64,000 nt of DNA from Novosphingobium sp. (GCF_019748365.1 NZ_JAIEPN010000024.1:1-64000), one strand, 5' to 3'. Counted from the first letter of the stretch, positions 16,515-25,400 are shown. Numbers and translations: made by a program. Notes: generated from the letters alone by a model not told the origin.

Positions 16515-17222
16515 ATGTGCGTTGCCGCTGCAGCCTTCCGCGCGCATCCGCGCTGGCGCCTTGTCGTCATCGGCAATCGCGACGAGTTTCATGAGCGCCC
16601 CACCGCGCCGCTTGCGCGCTGGACCGATGGCGTGATCGCGGGGCGGGACTTGCAGGCGGGCGGCACCTGGCTTGGCGTGAACGAAGCGGGCCGGTTCGCC
16701 CTCGTCACCAACTTGCGCGTCGATGGCTATCCCCTCCCCCACCTCGCCTCACGCGGGGCGCTGGTGACGGATTGGCTGGGCGGGCGCGAACCTGCTTCGC
16801 CCGAAACCATGAACCCGTTCAATCTGTTCCTTGCCGATGCTGAGACCGCTTCGCACCTCAGCAACCACCCCGAGGTGCGCCGCCTCCCCCTCGCCCCTGG
16901 CATCCACGGTTTGTCGAACGGTCCGCACGAGCAGCCCTGGGCCAAGACGCTAGCGCTCGAAGCCGCGCTGGAAAACTGGTTGGCGGCGGGCAGCACCGAC
17001 CCCGCCCCCCTTTTCGCGGCGCTGGCCGACCGCACGGAACTGCCGGGTGCCGGCCCCGAAGCGCGCTTCTCGCCCGTGTTCATCCGCAATCCGGCTTATG
17101 GGACGCGCTGCTCGACCGTGCTCATGATCGCAGGCGACGGCGCCGCGCGGATCATCGAACGCCGCTTCGATGCCGAAGGGCGCACCACCGGCCAAACCGA
17201 TCTGGCCTTCACTGCCGGCTGA
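16515..17222 (+). CDS. NRDE (TANGO2-like) family protein
   Basis: A 235-residue protein of the NRDE/TANGO2 family. The cysteine directly after the initiator methionine (MCVAAAAF) is conserved in the family and is reminiscent of N-terminal nucleophile hydrolases. The naming motif is IGNRDEFHERPTAPL at about residues 19-33, and AGRDLQAGGTWLGVNEAGRFALVTN follows. Eukaryotic TANGO2 has been linked to haem and lipid handling, but no enzymatic activity is established for bacterial members. It lies 18 bases after a small membrane protein gene. Confidence 0.88.
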   Translation: MCVAAAAFRAHPRWRLVVIGNRDEFHERPTAPLARWTDGVIAGRDLQAGGTWLGVNEAGRFALVTNLRVDGYPLPHLASRGALVTDWLGGREPASPETMNPFNLFLADAETASHLSNHPEVRRLPLAPGIHGLSNGPHEQPWAKTLALEAALENWLAAGSTDPAPLFAALADRTELPGAGPEARFSPVFIRNPAYGTRCSTVLMIAGDGAARIIERRFDAEGRTTGQTDLAFTAG

Positions 17223-17297
17223 GCGTTCGCGGCCCCTTGCCTTCCGCCCCCCTCCCTCCTAGCGGCACCGGCACGCACCGTTGCTGAGGAGTCGTCC

Positions 17298-18611
17298 ATG
17301 GTCCCCCGTTATGCCCGTCCCGCGATGACCGCGATCTGGGAGCCGGAGGCGCGCTACCGCATCTGGTTCGAGATCGAGGCGCACGCGACCGAGAAGCTGG
17401 GCGAGCTTGGCGTCGTCCCGCCGTCTGCCGCTAAGGCGCTGTGGGACTGGTGGGCGACGAATCCGAAGATCGACGTCGCCGCGATCGATGCGATCGAAGC
17501 CGTGACCAAGCATGACGTGATCGCCTTCCTCGATTGGGTGGCCAAGGAAGTCGGCCCCGAAGCCCGCTTCATGCATCAGGGCATGACCAGCTCCGACGTG
17601 CTCGACACCACGCTGAATGTGCAGCTCACCAAGGCCGCCGATATCCTCATCGCGGACATCGACGCGCTGCTCGAAGCCATCAAGCGCCGCGCCGAAGAGC
17701 ACAAGTACACCCCCACCATCGGCCGCAGCCATGGCATCCACGCCGAGCCGACCACCTTCGGTCTCAAGCTCGCGCAGGCCTATGCCGAATTCGCCCGCTG
17801 CCGTGCCCGCCTCGTCAGCGTCCGCGCCGAAGTCGCCACTTGCGCCATTTCGGGCGCGGTCGGCACGTTTGCCAATATTGATCCGGCGGTTGAAGCCCAC
17901 GTCGCCGAGAAACTGGGCCTCGCGGTGGAGCCGGTCTCCACGCAGGTGATCCCGCGCGATCGCCATGCGATGTTCTTCGCGGTCCTCGGCGTGATCGCCA
18001 GCAGCATCGAGCGCCTCGCCACCGAAGTGCGCCACCTGCAGCGCACCGAAGTGCTGGAAGCCGAAGAATACTTCTCGCCCGGCCAGAAGGGCTCCTCGGC
18101 CATGCCGCACAAGCGCAACCCGGTGCTGACGGAAAACCTCACCGGATTGGCGCGCGTCGTCCGCTCCGCCGTCACCCCCGCGCTCGAGAACGTCGCGCTG
18201 TGGCATGAGCGCGATATCTCGCACTCCTCGGTCGAGCGCTATATCGGCCCGGACGCCACGATCACGCTCGATTTCGCGCTCGCCCGGCTTACCTCGGTGA
18301 TCGACAAGCTGCTCGTCTACCCCGAGCGCATGCAGAAGAACCTCGACCGCATGGGCGGCCTCGTCCACTCGCAGCGCGTGCTCCTCGCGCTCACGCAGGC
18401 GGGCCTCACGCGCGATGATTCCTACCGTCTCGTCCAGCGCAATGCGATGCAGGTCTGGCAGTCGGATGGCCAGCTTTCGCTGCTCGAACTCCTGAAGGCC
18501 GATCCCGAAGTGAGCGCGGTGATGAGTGCGCCGGAGCTCGAGGACAAGTTCAACCTCGACTACCACTTCAAGGCGGTCGACACGATTTTCGCGCGGGTGT
18601 TCGGGGAATAA
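17298..18611 (+). CDS. purB: Adenylosuccinate lyase
   Basis: A 437-residue enzyme of the fumarase/aspartase superfamily. It removes fumarate from SAICAR and from adenylosuccinate in purine synthesis. The superfamily signature GSSAMPHKRNPV is at about residues 264-275 and holds the catalytic serine loop. MTSSDVLDTTLN and IGRSHGIHAEP (general-acid histidine region) are also visible. The start ATG at 17298 has a GAGGAG Shine-Dalgarno seven bases before it. Probably monocistronic: 72 bases separate its stop from lapA. Confidence 0.97.
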   Translation: MVPRYARPAMTAIWEPEARYRIWFEIEAHATEKLGELGVVPPSAAKALWDWWATNPKIDVAAIDAIEAVTKHDVIAFLDWVAKEVGPEARFMHQGMTSSDVLDTTLNVQLTKAADILIADIDALLEAIKRRAEEHKYTPTIGRSHGIHAEPTTFGLKLAQAYAEFARCRARLVSVRAEVATCAISGAVGTFANIDPAVEAHVAEKLGLAVEPVSTQVIPRDRHAMFFAVLGVIASSIERLATEVRHLQRTEVLEAEEYFSPGQKGSSAMPHKRNPVLTENLTGLARVVRSAVTPALENVALWHERDISHSSVERYIGPDATITLDFALARLTSVIDKLLVYPERMQKNLDRMGGLVHSQRVLLALTQAGLTRDDSYRLVQRNAMQVWQSDGQLSLLELLKADPEVSAVMSAPELEDKFNLDYHFKAVDTIFARVFGE

Positions 18612-18683
18612 GTCAGGGACTCGCCTTCCCCGCCAAAGCGCCCTAGCATGGGGTCAAGCGGGAGAGGCTGGGGACAAAGCCTG

Positions 18684-18980
18684 ATGAAGATGTTTCGAAC
18701 GATCCTGTGGCTCGTGATCGTGGCCGCTATGGCTGCTTTCTCCGCCGCGAACTGGCAACCGGTCGAACTCGTGGTTTGGCAGGGCCTCGTGCTCGATACC
18801 AAGCTGCCCGCGCTGGTCATTGCCGCGTTCCTGCTTGGCCTTGTGCCGATGTGGCTGCTTCACCGCACCACCCGCTGGCGGCTTCAGCGCCGCATCACCA
18901 ATCTTGAAACCACGCTGGCCGGGAGCGCCTCGCTTTCCTCAACCCAGCTCGAAGCCCGGAAAGCAAGCGAAGCCCCATGA
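18684..18980 (+). CDS. lapA: LapA-family (DUF1049) membrane protein
   Basis: A 98-residue protein with two membrane helices (about residues 3-22 and 42-62). A cytoplasmic C-terminal coil starts RWRLQRRITNLETTLAG. In enterobacteria LapA acts with LapB in controlling LpxC turnover and lipopolysaccharide synthesis; no lapB is adjacent here. ATG 18684 is used; an in-frame start 12 codons earlier adds only a Gly/Arg stretch. The stop overlaps the pyrF start (ATGA), as is usual in alphaproteobacterial lapA-pyrF clusters. Confidence 0.88.
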   Translation: MKMFRTILWLVIVAAMAAFSAANWQPVELVVWQGLVLDTKLPALVIAAFLLGLVPMWLLHRTTRWRLQRRITNLETTLAGSASLSSTQLEARKASEAP

Positions 18981-19651
18981 GCAATCCCGTCTATCTCGCG
19001 CTCGATCTGCCCCGGCTCGATGCCGCCATCGCGCTCGCGCAGAAGGTCAAGGGCCATATCGGCGGGGTGAAGCTCGGCCTCGAATTCTTCTGCGCGCATG
19101 GCCACCACGGCGTGCACGAAGTGGCGAAGCTCGGCCTTCCGATCTTCCTCGATCTCAAGCTGCACGATATCCCGAACACCGTTGCCGCCGCGATGCAGTC
19201 GATCCACGTGCTTGAACCCGCCATTGTCACCATCCACGCCGCGGGTGGCCGCGCGATGATGGAAGATGCCAAGGCCGCCGCGGGCGAGCATTGCAAAGTC
19301 GTCGCCGTCACCGTGCTCACCAGCCTCGATGATGATGATCTCGCCGGCGTCGGCGTGCCCGGCGGCGCGCACGATCAGGCGCTGCGGCTGGCCGATCTCG
19401 CGCAGGAAGCCGGGCTCGACGGCATCGTCTGCTCGGGCCACGAAGTCGGCGCGATCCACAAGCGCTGGAAGAACGGCTTCTTTGTCGTGCCCGGCCTCCG
19501 CCCCGATACGGGCCACACGGCAGACCAGAAGCGCATCGTCACCCCCGGCGCCGCACGCCGCGACGGCGCCAGCGTCCTTGTCATCGGCCGCCCGATCAGC
19601 CGCGCCGAAGACCCGGTCGCCGCCGCCCGCGCCATCGAGGCCACGCTCTGA
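18977..19651 (+). CDS. pyrF: Orotidine 5'-phosphate decarboxylase
   Basis: A 224-residue TIM-barrel enzyme making UMP from OMP. The catalytic Lys-Asp signature LDLKLHDIPNTV is at about residues 55-66. The phosphate-binding end is visible as GLRPDTGHTADQKRIVTPGAA and then VIGRPISRAEDP. Normal length. Translationally coupled to lapA (ATGA overlap). In related genomes trpF usually follows directly; here a GNAT gene and a SIMPL gene intervene. Confidence 0.96.
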   Translation: MSNPVYLALDLPRLDAAIALAQKVKGHIGGVKLGLEFFCAHGHHGVHEVAKLGLPIFLDLKLHDIPNTVAAAMQSIHVLEPAIVTIHAAGGRAMMEDAKAAAGEHCKVVAVTVLTSLDDDDLAGVGVPGGAHDQALRLADLAQEAGLDGIVCSGHEVGAIHKRWKNGFFVVPGLRPDTGHTADQKRIVTPGAARRDGASVLVIGRPISRAEDPVAAARAIEATL

Positions 19652-19662
19652 GCCTTGCCGCG

Positions 19663-20169
19663 ATGACGACGACCTACCGCCTCGCCGGGCCTGAAGACGC
19701 GCTTGCTCTCCGGGCCCTCATCGAAAGCGGCTACCGGGGCGACAGGTCCCGCCTCGGCTGGACCAGCGAAGCCGATTTCCTCGAAGGCGACCGCACCACG
19801 CCCGAAGAGATCGCCGCAATGCTTTCGGACCCGGAAAAGCGCGTCCTCCTAGCCGAACGCGATAGTGCGCTTGTCGGCACGGTGACGATCACCGATCTGG
19901 GCGATGGCCGCGCCTACCTGGGGCTGCTGTGTGTCGATCCGGCCTTGCAGGCGGCTGGGCTCGGCCGCGCGCTGATCACGCGGGCCGAAGAACTGGCAGC
20001 GCGCGACTTTGCCGCGCGCACGATGGAAATGACCGTGATTGATGCGCGCGCCGAGTTGATCGCGTACTACGAGCGGCGCGGCTACACCCGCACTGGCGAG
20101 CTCAGGCCCTTCCCGCTGCCCATGGATGTGCCCTACAAGATGGTCGTTCTCGAACGGTCCATCTCCTGA
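19663..20169 (+). CDS. GNAT-family N-acetyltransferase
   Basis: A 168-residue single-domain acetyltransferase. The acetyl-CoA-binding motif is visible as YLGLLCVDPALQAAGLGRALI (about residues 86-106, pyrophosphate loop QAAGLG). The C-terminal YYERRGYTRTGE strand-turn is typical of the fold. The substrate is not predictable. It starts 11 bases after pyrF and is probably in the same transcript, although it is not a usual member of the pyrF-trp cluster. Confidence 0.88.
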   Translation: MTTTYRLAGPEDALALRALIESGYRGDRSRLGWTSEADFLEGDRTTPEEIAAMLSDPEKRVLLAERDSALVGTVTITDLGDGRAYLGLLCVDPALQAAGLGRALITRAEELAARDFAARTMEMTVIDARAELIAYYERRGYTRTGELRPFPLPMDVPYKMVVLERSIS

Positions 20170-20249
20170 AGCTCTCCTGTCATCGCGGTTCAGCCCTGCG
20201 AAAGGCCCCCCGCCCCACATGGGCGGCATATTCTCAAGGGGACAGACCG

Positions 20250-21008
20250 ATGACCACGACCTCCACCTCGCTCCTGATGGCCGCCGCACTTGCCGCCGCC
20301 GGAGCCGCTTCGCCTGCCATGGCGCAGGCCGTCTCGCCCGCCCCGGTGGTCGCCCCCGGCAATGCCGTGCTGACGCTCAGCGCCGATGGCCGCTCCACCC
20401 GCACCCCCGATCTTGCCGTGTTCAGCGCGGGCGTCACCACGCAGGCCAAGACCGCCGCCGCCGCGCTCTCCGAAAACGCCGACCGCATGAACGCGGTGAT
20501 CACCGCCTTGAAGGCTTCTGGCATTGCAGAGCGCGACATCCAGACCAGCAACCTTTCGGTCAACCCGGTCTACGGCCAGCCGCGCGCCGATGCGAACGGC
20601 AACGTTTCCGGGGATCCGGTGATCATCGGCTATCAGGCGAGCAACCAGGTCGAGGTGAAGCAGCGCAAGATCGGCAATTACGGCAAGACGATCGATACGC
20701 TGGTGAACGCCGGCGCCAATCAGGTCAGCGGCCCCTCGTTCCAGCTCGACAATCCCGATGTAGCCAGCGACGAAGCCCGCATCGAGGCGATGAAAAAGGC
20801 CCGCGCGCGCGCCGAGCTCTATGCCAAGGCGGCCGGCCTCACAGTGAAGCGCATTCTCACCATCAGCGAGAGCGGCGGCTATGCCCCGCAGCCGATGGTC
20901 ATGTACGCCCGCGCCGAAAAGATGATGGCCGGCGCCCCCAGCCCGGTTGCCGCCGGTGAAGTGCAGGTGGGCGCAAACGTGACGGTGACGTTCGAACTGG
21001 GGCTGTAA
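20250..21008 (+). CDS. SIMPL-domain (DUF541) exported protein
   Basis: A 252-residue protein with a signal peptide (LLMAAALAAAGAASPAMA-Q). One SIMPL domain follows, recognised by the periodic N-terminal strand VLTLSADGRSTRTPDLAVFSAG. The conserved IGYQASNQVEVK and the Ala-rich helix ARIEAMKKARARAELYAKAAG complete it. Homologues sit in the periplasm or at the outer membrane; some are linked to oxidative-stress tolerance, but no activity is known. A Shine-Dalgarno AAGGGGA lies just before the ATG. Confidence 0.87.
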   Translation: MTTTSTSLLMAAALAAAGAASPAMAQAVSPAPVVAPGNAVLTLSADGRSTRTPDLAVFSAGVTTQAKTAAAALSENADRMNAVITALKASGIAERDIQTSNLSVNPVYGQPRADANGNVSGDPVIIGYQASNQVEVKQRKIGNYGKTIDTLVNAGANQVSGPSFQLDNPDVASDEARIEAMKKARARAELYAKAAGLTVKRILTISESGGYAPQPMVMYARAEKMMAGAPSPVAAGEVQVGANVTVTFELGL

Positions 21009-21014
21009 GGGAAA

Positions 21015-21101
21015 GCCCACCCCCAACCCCTCCCGCACGCGGGAGGGGAGTTACCAGCGCAACATTCCCCCTCCCGCCTGCGGGAGGGGTCGGGGGTGGG
21101 C
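21015..21101. repeat. Inverted repeat upstream of trpF (C-rich palindrome family)
   Basis: Arms of 22 bp at 21015-21036 and 21080-21101 match with one mismatch, and each arm contains a smaller CCCCTCCCGC / GCGGGAGGGG hairpin. The element fills most of the 146-base gap between the SIMPL gene and trpF. Nothing resembling a Trp-rich leader peptide was seen here. Confidence 0.8.
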
Positions 21102-21154
21102 CAGCGGCAAAAACCGCATTTGACCCGCAAACCCTCAAACCCTATCCGCACCCC

Positions 21155-21799
21155 ATGCCCGCCCCCGAAATCAAGATCTGCGGCCTCACCACGCCCGCCG
21201 CGCTCGAGGCGACGATTGCCGCGCGCGCCGATTATGCGGGCCTCGTGATCTTCCCTCCCAGCCCGCGCCACCTCGCGCTCGCCGATGCCGCCGCGCTTGC
21301 CGCGCGCGCTGCGGGCCGGATCAAGCTCGTCGGCCTCTTCGTCGATGCCGCCGAAAACCTGATCGGCGAAGTGGTCGCCGCCGCTCGGCTTGATGTGATC
21401 CAGCTCCACGGCAAGGAAGACCCCGCCCGGGTTGCTGCAATCCGCGCGGCCTTTGGCAAGCCGGTGTGGAAGGCCATGGCCGTCTCCAGCGCCGAGGACA
21501 TCGCCCGCGCCGAAACCTTCGCCGGCGCTGCCGATCTCGTCCTCTTCGACGCCAAGCCCCCCAAGGGCGCCGCACTGCCCGGCGGCCTCGGCCTCGTGTT
21601 CGATTGGACCCTGCTCGCCACCTACAAGGCCGCGCTCCCCTGGGGCCTCGCCGGCGGCCTCTCTCCCGCCAATGTCGCCGAGGCGGTGCGCACCACGCAG
21701 GCCCCGCTCGTCGACGTCTCCTCCGGCGTGGAGAGCGCGCCGGGCGTGAAGGACGTGGACCTTATTGCCCAGTTCTGCCGCGAAGCCCGCGCTGCATGA
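21155..21799 (+). CDS. trpF: Phosphoribosylanthranilate isomerase
   Basis: A 214-residue TIM barrel carrying out the third step from anthranilate in tryptophan synthesis. The opening EIKICGLTTPAAL provides the catalytic cysteine (C9). The aspartate is expected in the late LVDVSSGVESAPGVKD segment, and LIGLFVDA-like and VIQLHGKE strands are also visible (LVGLFVDAAENLIGEV, VIQLHGKEDP). Length is usual. It precedes trpB in the classical alphaproteobacterial order, with a hairpin repeat between them. Confidence 0.95.
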   Translation: MPAPEIKICGLTTPAALEATIAARADYAGLVIFPPSPRHLALADAAALAARAAGRIKLVGLFVDAAENLIGEVVAAARLDVIQLHGKEDPARVAAIRAAFGKPVWKAMAVSSAEDIARAETFAGAADLVLFDAKPPKGAALPGGLGLVFDWTLLATYKAALPWGLAGGLSPANVAEAVRTTQAPLVDVSSGVESAPGVKDVDLIAQFCREARAA

Positions 21800-21804
21800 T
21801 CCCA

Positions 21805-21838
21805 CCGTTCGTGTCTCGACTTCGCTCGACACGAACGG
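21805..21838. repeat. Palindromic repeat between trpF and trpB
   Basis: CCGTTCGTGTC (21805-21815) pairs with GACACGAACGG (21828-21838) around a 12-base loop. The same sequence recurs as the right arm of the larger inverted repeat at 37381-37451. Confidence 0.8.
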
Positions 21839-21912
21839 GCGAAGGTTAGCTTGCTTGCCCTAAAGCCCCGCGAATCTGGACAAGCGCGCGCCCCTCTGCC
21901 AAGCGAGGCGCC

Positions 21913-23127
21913 ATGAACGCGCCCATCCCCAACAGCTTCCGCAACCAGCCCGACGCACAGGGCCATTTCGGCCAGTTCGGCGGCCGCTATGTCGCCGAAA
22001 CGCTGATGCCGCTGATCCTCGATCTGGAAGCGGAATACCGCAAGGCCAAGGCCGATCCCGCCTTCCACGCCGAGTTCGACGATCTGCTCGAACACTATGT
22101 CGGCCGCCCCAGCCCGCTCTATTTCGCGCCCCGCCTCACCGAGGAACTCGGCGGCGCACAGGTCTGGTTCAAGCGCGACGAGCTCAATCACACCGGCGCG
22201 CACAAGATCAACAACTGCATTGGCCAGATCCTGCTCGCCATCCGCATGGGCAAGACGCGGATCATCGCGGAAACCGGCGCAGGCCAGCACGGCGTCGCCA
22301 CCGCCACGGTCTGCGCGCGCTTTGGCCTCCCGTGCACGATCTTCATGGGCGCGACCGACGTTGCCCGCCAGCAGCCCAACGTGTTCCGCATGAAGCTGCT
22401 GGGCGCCGAAGTCGTCCCCGTCACCGCTGGCGCGGCGACGCTCAAGGACGCGATGAACGAGGCGCTGCGCGACTGGGTCGCCAACGTCCACAACACCTTC
22501 TACATCATCGGCACCGCCGCCGGCCCGCACCCCTATCCGGAGCTCGTCCGCGATTTCCAGAGCGTGATCGGCAAGGAAGCCCGCGCCCAGATGCTGAGCC
22601 GCGTGGGCCGCCTACCGGACCTGCTCGTCGCAGCGATTGGCGGCGGCAGCAATGCCATCGGTCTGTTCCACCCCTTCCTCGATGACCCCAGCGTCAAGAT
22701 GATGGGTGTCGAAGCGGCGGGCCACGGCCTCGATTTCGCCCACGCCGCCAGCCTTGCGGGCGGCCGCCCCGGGGTGCTCCATGGCAACAAGACTTACCTC
22801 CTGCAGGACGAGGACGGCCAGATCCTCGAAGGCCACTCGATCTCGGCGGGCCTCGATTACCCCGGCATCGGCCCCGAACACGCCTGGCTCAAGGAAACCG
22901 GCCGCGTCCAGTACACCTCAGTGACCGACACCGAAGCGCTCGACGGCTTCCAGCTGCTCTGCCGCACCGAAGGCATCATCCCCGCGCTGGAGCCCGCCCA
23001 CGCCATCGCTGCCGTGAAGAAAATCGCGCCGACGATGGACAAGGACGCGATCATCCTCGCCAACCTCTGCGGCCGCGGCGACAAGGACATCTTCTCGGTC
23101 GCGGAGCATCTGGGGGTTAAGCTCTAA
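21913..23127 (+). CDS. trpB: Tryptophan synthase beta chain
   Basis: A 404-residue PLP enzyme that condenses indole with serine. The PLP lysine is K98 in [21 protein letters not shown] and the phosphate loop GGGSNAIG follow, and the C-terminal LCGRGDKDI is conserved. It forms an alpha2-beta2 channelling complex with TrpA. Unlike the common trpB-trpA arrangement, a DUF559 nuclease gene and flanking repeats separate it from trpA by 472 bases. Confidence 0.98.
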   Translation: MNAPIPNSFRNQPDAQGHFGQFGGRYVAETLMPLILDLEAEYRKAKADPAFHAEFDDLLEHYVGRPSPLYFAPRLTEELGGAQVWFKRDELNHTGAHKINNCIGQILLAIRMGKTRIIAETGAGQHGVATATVCARFGLPCTIFMGATDVARQQPNVFRMKLLGAEVVPVTAGAATLKDAMNEALRDWVANVHNTFYIIGTAAGPHPYPELVRDFQSVIGKEARAQMLSRVGRLPDLLVAAIGGGSNAIGLFHPFLDDPSVKMMGVEAAGHGLDFAHAASLAGGRPGVLHGNKTYLLQDEDGQILEGHSISAGLDYPGIGPEHAWLKETGRVQYTSVTDTEALDGFQLLCRTEGIIPALEPAHAIAAVKKIAPTMDKDAIILANLCGRGDKDIFSVAEHLGVKL

Positions 23128-23132
23128 AGAAG

Positions 23133-23168
23133 CCCTCTCCCCTTCAGGGGAGAGGGTTGGGAGAGGGG
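23133..23168 (+). repeat. Left 36-bp inverted repeat bounding the DUF559 gene
   Basis: It contains the hairpin CCCTCTCCCC-TTCA-GGGGAGAGGG and then TTGGGAGAGGGG. It begins five bases after the trpB stop. Its GGAGAGGGG end is the Shine-Dalgarno of the DUF559 gene, whose ATG is at 23172. The exact reverse complement is at 23518-23553. Confidence 0.9.
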
Positions 23169-23171
23169 TAA

Positions 23172-23603
23172 ATGCGCGACGCCAAGCTCGCGGGCTACGC
23201 CCGCGAAAACCGCAAGCACATGTCCGAACCCGAAACCCGCATATGGCTGGCGCTGAGGGCCGAACGATTTGCCGGCATCAAGTTCAGGCGGCAGAAGGTG
23301 ATCGGGCCGTTCATCGCGGATTTCGCCGCGAACGATCCGAAGTTGGTGATCGAGATCGATGGCGATACCCACGACGTCGATGACAAGCGCGACGCAATCC
23401 GGACTCGCTTTCTGGAAGAGCAAGGCTATCGGGTAGTCCGCTATACGAATATGGACGTGATGCAGAATCTGGAGGGCGTTTTGATCCATCTCACCGGGGT
23501 GATTGCGGAAATGCGTTCCCCTCTCCCAACCCTCTCCCCTGAAGGGGAGAGGGCTAGATCTCCCTCTCCCCTTCAGGGGAGAGGGGCGGGGAGAGGGGAA
23601 TGA
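23172..23603 (+). CDS. DUF559 endonuclease-domain protein inserted between trpB and trpA
   Basis: A 143-residue protein of the DUF559 / Vsr-like branch of PD-(D/E)xK nucleases. The opening is LAGYARENRKHMSEPETRIW. The nuclease core is IKFRRQKVIGPFIADF with the metal-binding aspartate, then KLVIEIDGDTH, and RTRFLEEQGYRVVRYTNMDV. The last 30 residues (from MRSPLPTLSPEG) are encoded inside the downstream repeats, so the true domain ends near residue 113. The stop overlaps the trpA start (ATGA). Bounded by a perfect 36-bp inverted repeat. The substrate is unknown; action on repeat DNA is only a hypothesis. Confidence 0.85.
   Translation: MRDAKLAGYARENRKHMSEPETRIWLALRAERFAGIKFRRQKVIGPFIADFAANDPKLVIEIDGDTHDVDDKRDAIRTRFLEEQGYRVVRYTNMDVMQNLEGVLIHLTGVIAEMRSPLPTLSPEGERARSPSPLQGRGAGRGE
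23518..23553 (-). repeat. Right 36-bp inverted repeat bounding the DUF559 gene
   Basis: The exact reverse complement of 23133-23168. It lies within the 3' end of the DUF559 reading frame and encodes part of its Pro/Ser-rich tail. An 8-base spacer CTAGATCT separates it from another direct-orientation copy. Confidence 0.9.
23562..23598 (+). repeat. Third repeat copy, providing the trpA ribosome-binding site
   Basis: Same hairpin as the copy at 23133 (CCCTCTCCCC-TTCA-GGGGAGAGGG), followed by GCGGGGAGAGGGG instead of TTGGGAGAGGGG. It ends one base before the trpA ATG at 23600, so GGGGAGAGGGG is the only Shine-Dalgarno available. Confidence 0.88.
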
Positions 23604-24403
23604 CACAGCGTCTCCAATCCGCCTTCGCCAAAGGCCACCCCGCCCTCGTCTGTTTCGTCACCGCCGGTGATCCGACGCCCGCGGCCACGCCCGCGATCCT
23701 TGATGCGCTCGTCGAAGGCGGCGCCGATGTGATCGAGCTGGGCATGCCCTTCACCGATCCGATGGCGGATGGCCCGGCGATCCAGCGCGCCAATCTGCGT
23801 AGCCTTGCCGCCGGCACCAGGACCGCCGATATCCTCCAGATGGCCGCCGATTTCCGCGCGCGCCACCCGCAAGTGCCGCTCGTCCTCATGGGCTATGCCA
23901 ACCCGATGATCACGCGCGGGCCCGAATGGTTCGCCGCCGAGGCCGCGAAGGCCGGGGTCGACGGCGTGATCTGCGTCGATATCCCGCCCGAGGAAGACGG
24001 CGAGCTTGGCCCCGCCTTGCGCGCCGCCGGGATCAGCCCGATCCGCCTCGCCACCCCCACCACCGATGCCGCGCGCCTCCCCGCCGTGCTCGATGGCTCC
24101 TCGGGCTTTCTCTACTATGTCTCGGTCGCGGGCATCACCGGCAAGCAAAGCGCCGCGCTCGCCTCCATCGAAGAGGCCGTCACCCGCATCAAGCAGACCG
24201 CGACGATCCCCGTCGCCGTCGGCTTCGGCGTGCGCACGCCCGAGCAGGCGGGCCCCATCGCCTGCGTGGCAGACGGCGTCGTCGTCGGCTCAGCCCTGAT
24301 CGACATCATCGCCGAGCACGGCGAAAACGCCGCAGGCCCGGTGCGCGAACTCGTCACCGCGCTCGCCCATGCGGTCCACAATGCACGGAAGGTAGAAGCA
24401 TGA
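23600..24403 (+). CDS. trpA: Tryptophan synthase alpha chain
   Basis: A 267-residue TIM barrel that cleaves indole-3-glycerol phosphate to indole. The catalytic glutamate and aspartate are visible in [20 protein letters not shown] (about residues 47-66). The phosphate-binding end includes GFGVRTPEQ and VVGSALID. The ATG overlaps the DUF559 stop, and the ribosome-binding site lies in a repeat, an unusual arrangement. The stop overlaps accD (ATGA). Confidence 0.97.
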   Translation: MTQRLQSAFAKGHPALVCFVTAGDPTPAATPAILDALVEGGADVIELGMPFTDPMADGPAIQRANLRSLAAGTRTADILQMAADFRARHPQVPLVLMGYANPMITRGPEWFAAEAAKAGVDGVICVDIPPEEDGELGPALRAAGISPIRLATPTTDAARLPAVLDGSSGFLYYVSVAGITGKQSAALASIEEAVTRIKQTATIPVAVGFGVRTPEQAGPIACVADGVVVGSALIDIIAEHGENAAGPVRELVTALAHAVHNARKVEA

Positions 24404-25248
24404 GCTGGCTAACCCGCGTCCGCAATTCGCTGCCGTTCTCGCCCAAGCGTGACACGCCGGACAATCTCTGGATCAAGTGCCCTTCGTGCAGCGAAATGCT
24501 GTTCACGAAGGAGTATGAGGAAAACCTCTCGGTCTGCCCGCGCTGCGATCACCACGGCCGCATCGGTGCGACCGAGCGCCTTTCGCAGCTGCTCGACGCC
24601 GGGTTTGAAATCCTCCCCGCCCCCAAGGTGCGCGAAGACCCGCTCAAGTTCCGCGATACCAAGCGCTATACCGACCGCCTCAAGGCCGCCCGCGCGGCCA
24701 ATCCGCAGCCCGATGCGCTGACCGCCGCGGTCGGCAAGATCGACGGTCACAAGGCCGTCGTTGGCGTGCAGGATTTCGGCTTCATGGGCGGCTCGATGGG
24801 CATGGCCGTAGGCGATGCCTTCATCGCCGCGACCGAGGCCGCCATCGCAAACAAGTGCCCCTTCATCGCCGTGACGGCTGCGGGCGGCGCGCGCATGCAG
24901 GAAGGCATCCTCAGCCTGATGCAGATGCCGCGCACCACCGTCGCGATCAACCGCATGCGCGCGGCGGGGCTGCCCTATATCGTCGTCCTCACCGATCCGA
25001 CTACCGGCGGCGTCACCGCCAGCTACGCGATGCTCGGCGATATCCAGATCGCCGAACCCGGCGCGCTCATCGGCTTTGCCGGCCAGCGCGTGATCCAGGA
25101 CACGATCCGCGAAAAGCTCCCCGAAGGCTTCCAGCGCGCCGAATACCTTCACGCGCACGGCATGATCGACATGGTCGTCAGCCGTCCCATGCTGAAGGCC
25201 ACCCTCGCCCGCACCATCGGCTACCTGATGGCCGCGCAGGCGGCTTGA
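24400..25248 (+). CDS. accD: Acetyl-CoA carboxylase carboxyltransferase subunit beta
   Basis: A 282-residue carboxyltransferase subunit for malonyl-CoA formation in fatty acid synthesis. The N-terminal zinc ribbon uses C27, C30, C46 and C49 (KCPSC, VCPRC). The crotonase-like carboxyltransferase domain follows, with [11 protein letters not shown] and [14 protein letters not shown] loops that bind the CoA and biotin moieties. Start overlaps the trpA stop (ATGA). The trpA-accD-folC order is conserved in alphaproteobacteria. Confidence 0.97.
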   Translation: MSWLTRVRNSLPFSPKRDTPDNLWIKCPSCSEMLFTKEYEENLSVCPRCDHHGRIGATERLSQLLDAGFEILPAPKVREDPLKFRDTKRYTDRLKAARAANPQPDALTAAVGKIDGHKAVVGVQDFGFMGGSMGMAVGDAFIAATEAAIANKCPFIAVTAAGGARMQEGILSLMQMPRTTVAINRMRAAGLPYIVVLTDPTTGGVTASYAMLGDIQIAEPGALIGFAGQRVIQDTIREKLPEGFQRAEYLHAHGMIDMVVSRPMLKATLARTIGYLMAAQAA

Positions 25249-25271
25249 CCCCACCGACCCGCCTTCGGCGG

Positions 25272-25372
25272 GCCACCTCCCCATTTGTCCCTGCGGGAAA
25301 AATGGGGAGGACCAAACATGGCTAGCTTTCTTGATCCTCTCCATTTTTGCGAAGCACAAATGGGGAGGTGGC
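25272..25372. repeat. Inverted repeat between accD and folC
   Basis: GCCACCTCCCCATTTGT (25272-25288) and its exact reverse complement (25356-25372) bound two hairpins of the CCTCCCCATTT type. Weaker similarity extends outward to about 25252 and 25396. The right flank ends in GACGGAGGGGT, which is the Shine-Dalgarno of folC at 25401. Confidence 0.85.
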
Positions 25373-25400
25373 AGCCCGAGAGGGCTGACGGAGGGGTAAA

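Noticed and set aside
21009..21154. Tryptophan attenuator leader before trpF
   Set aside because: The hairpins belong to a repeat family, and no small reading frame with adjacent Trp codons lies in the gap.
23518..23598. Short CRISPR array
   Set aside because: The units are self-complementary hairpins in alternating orientation with no regular spacers, and no cas genes are present.
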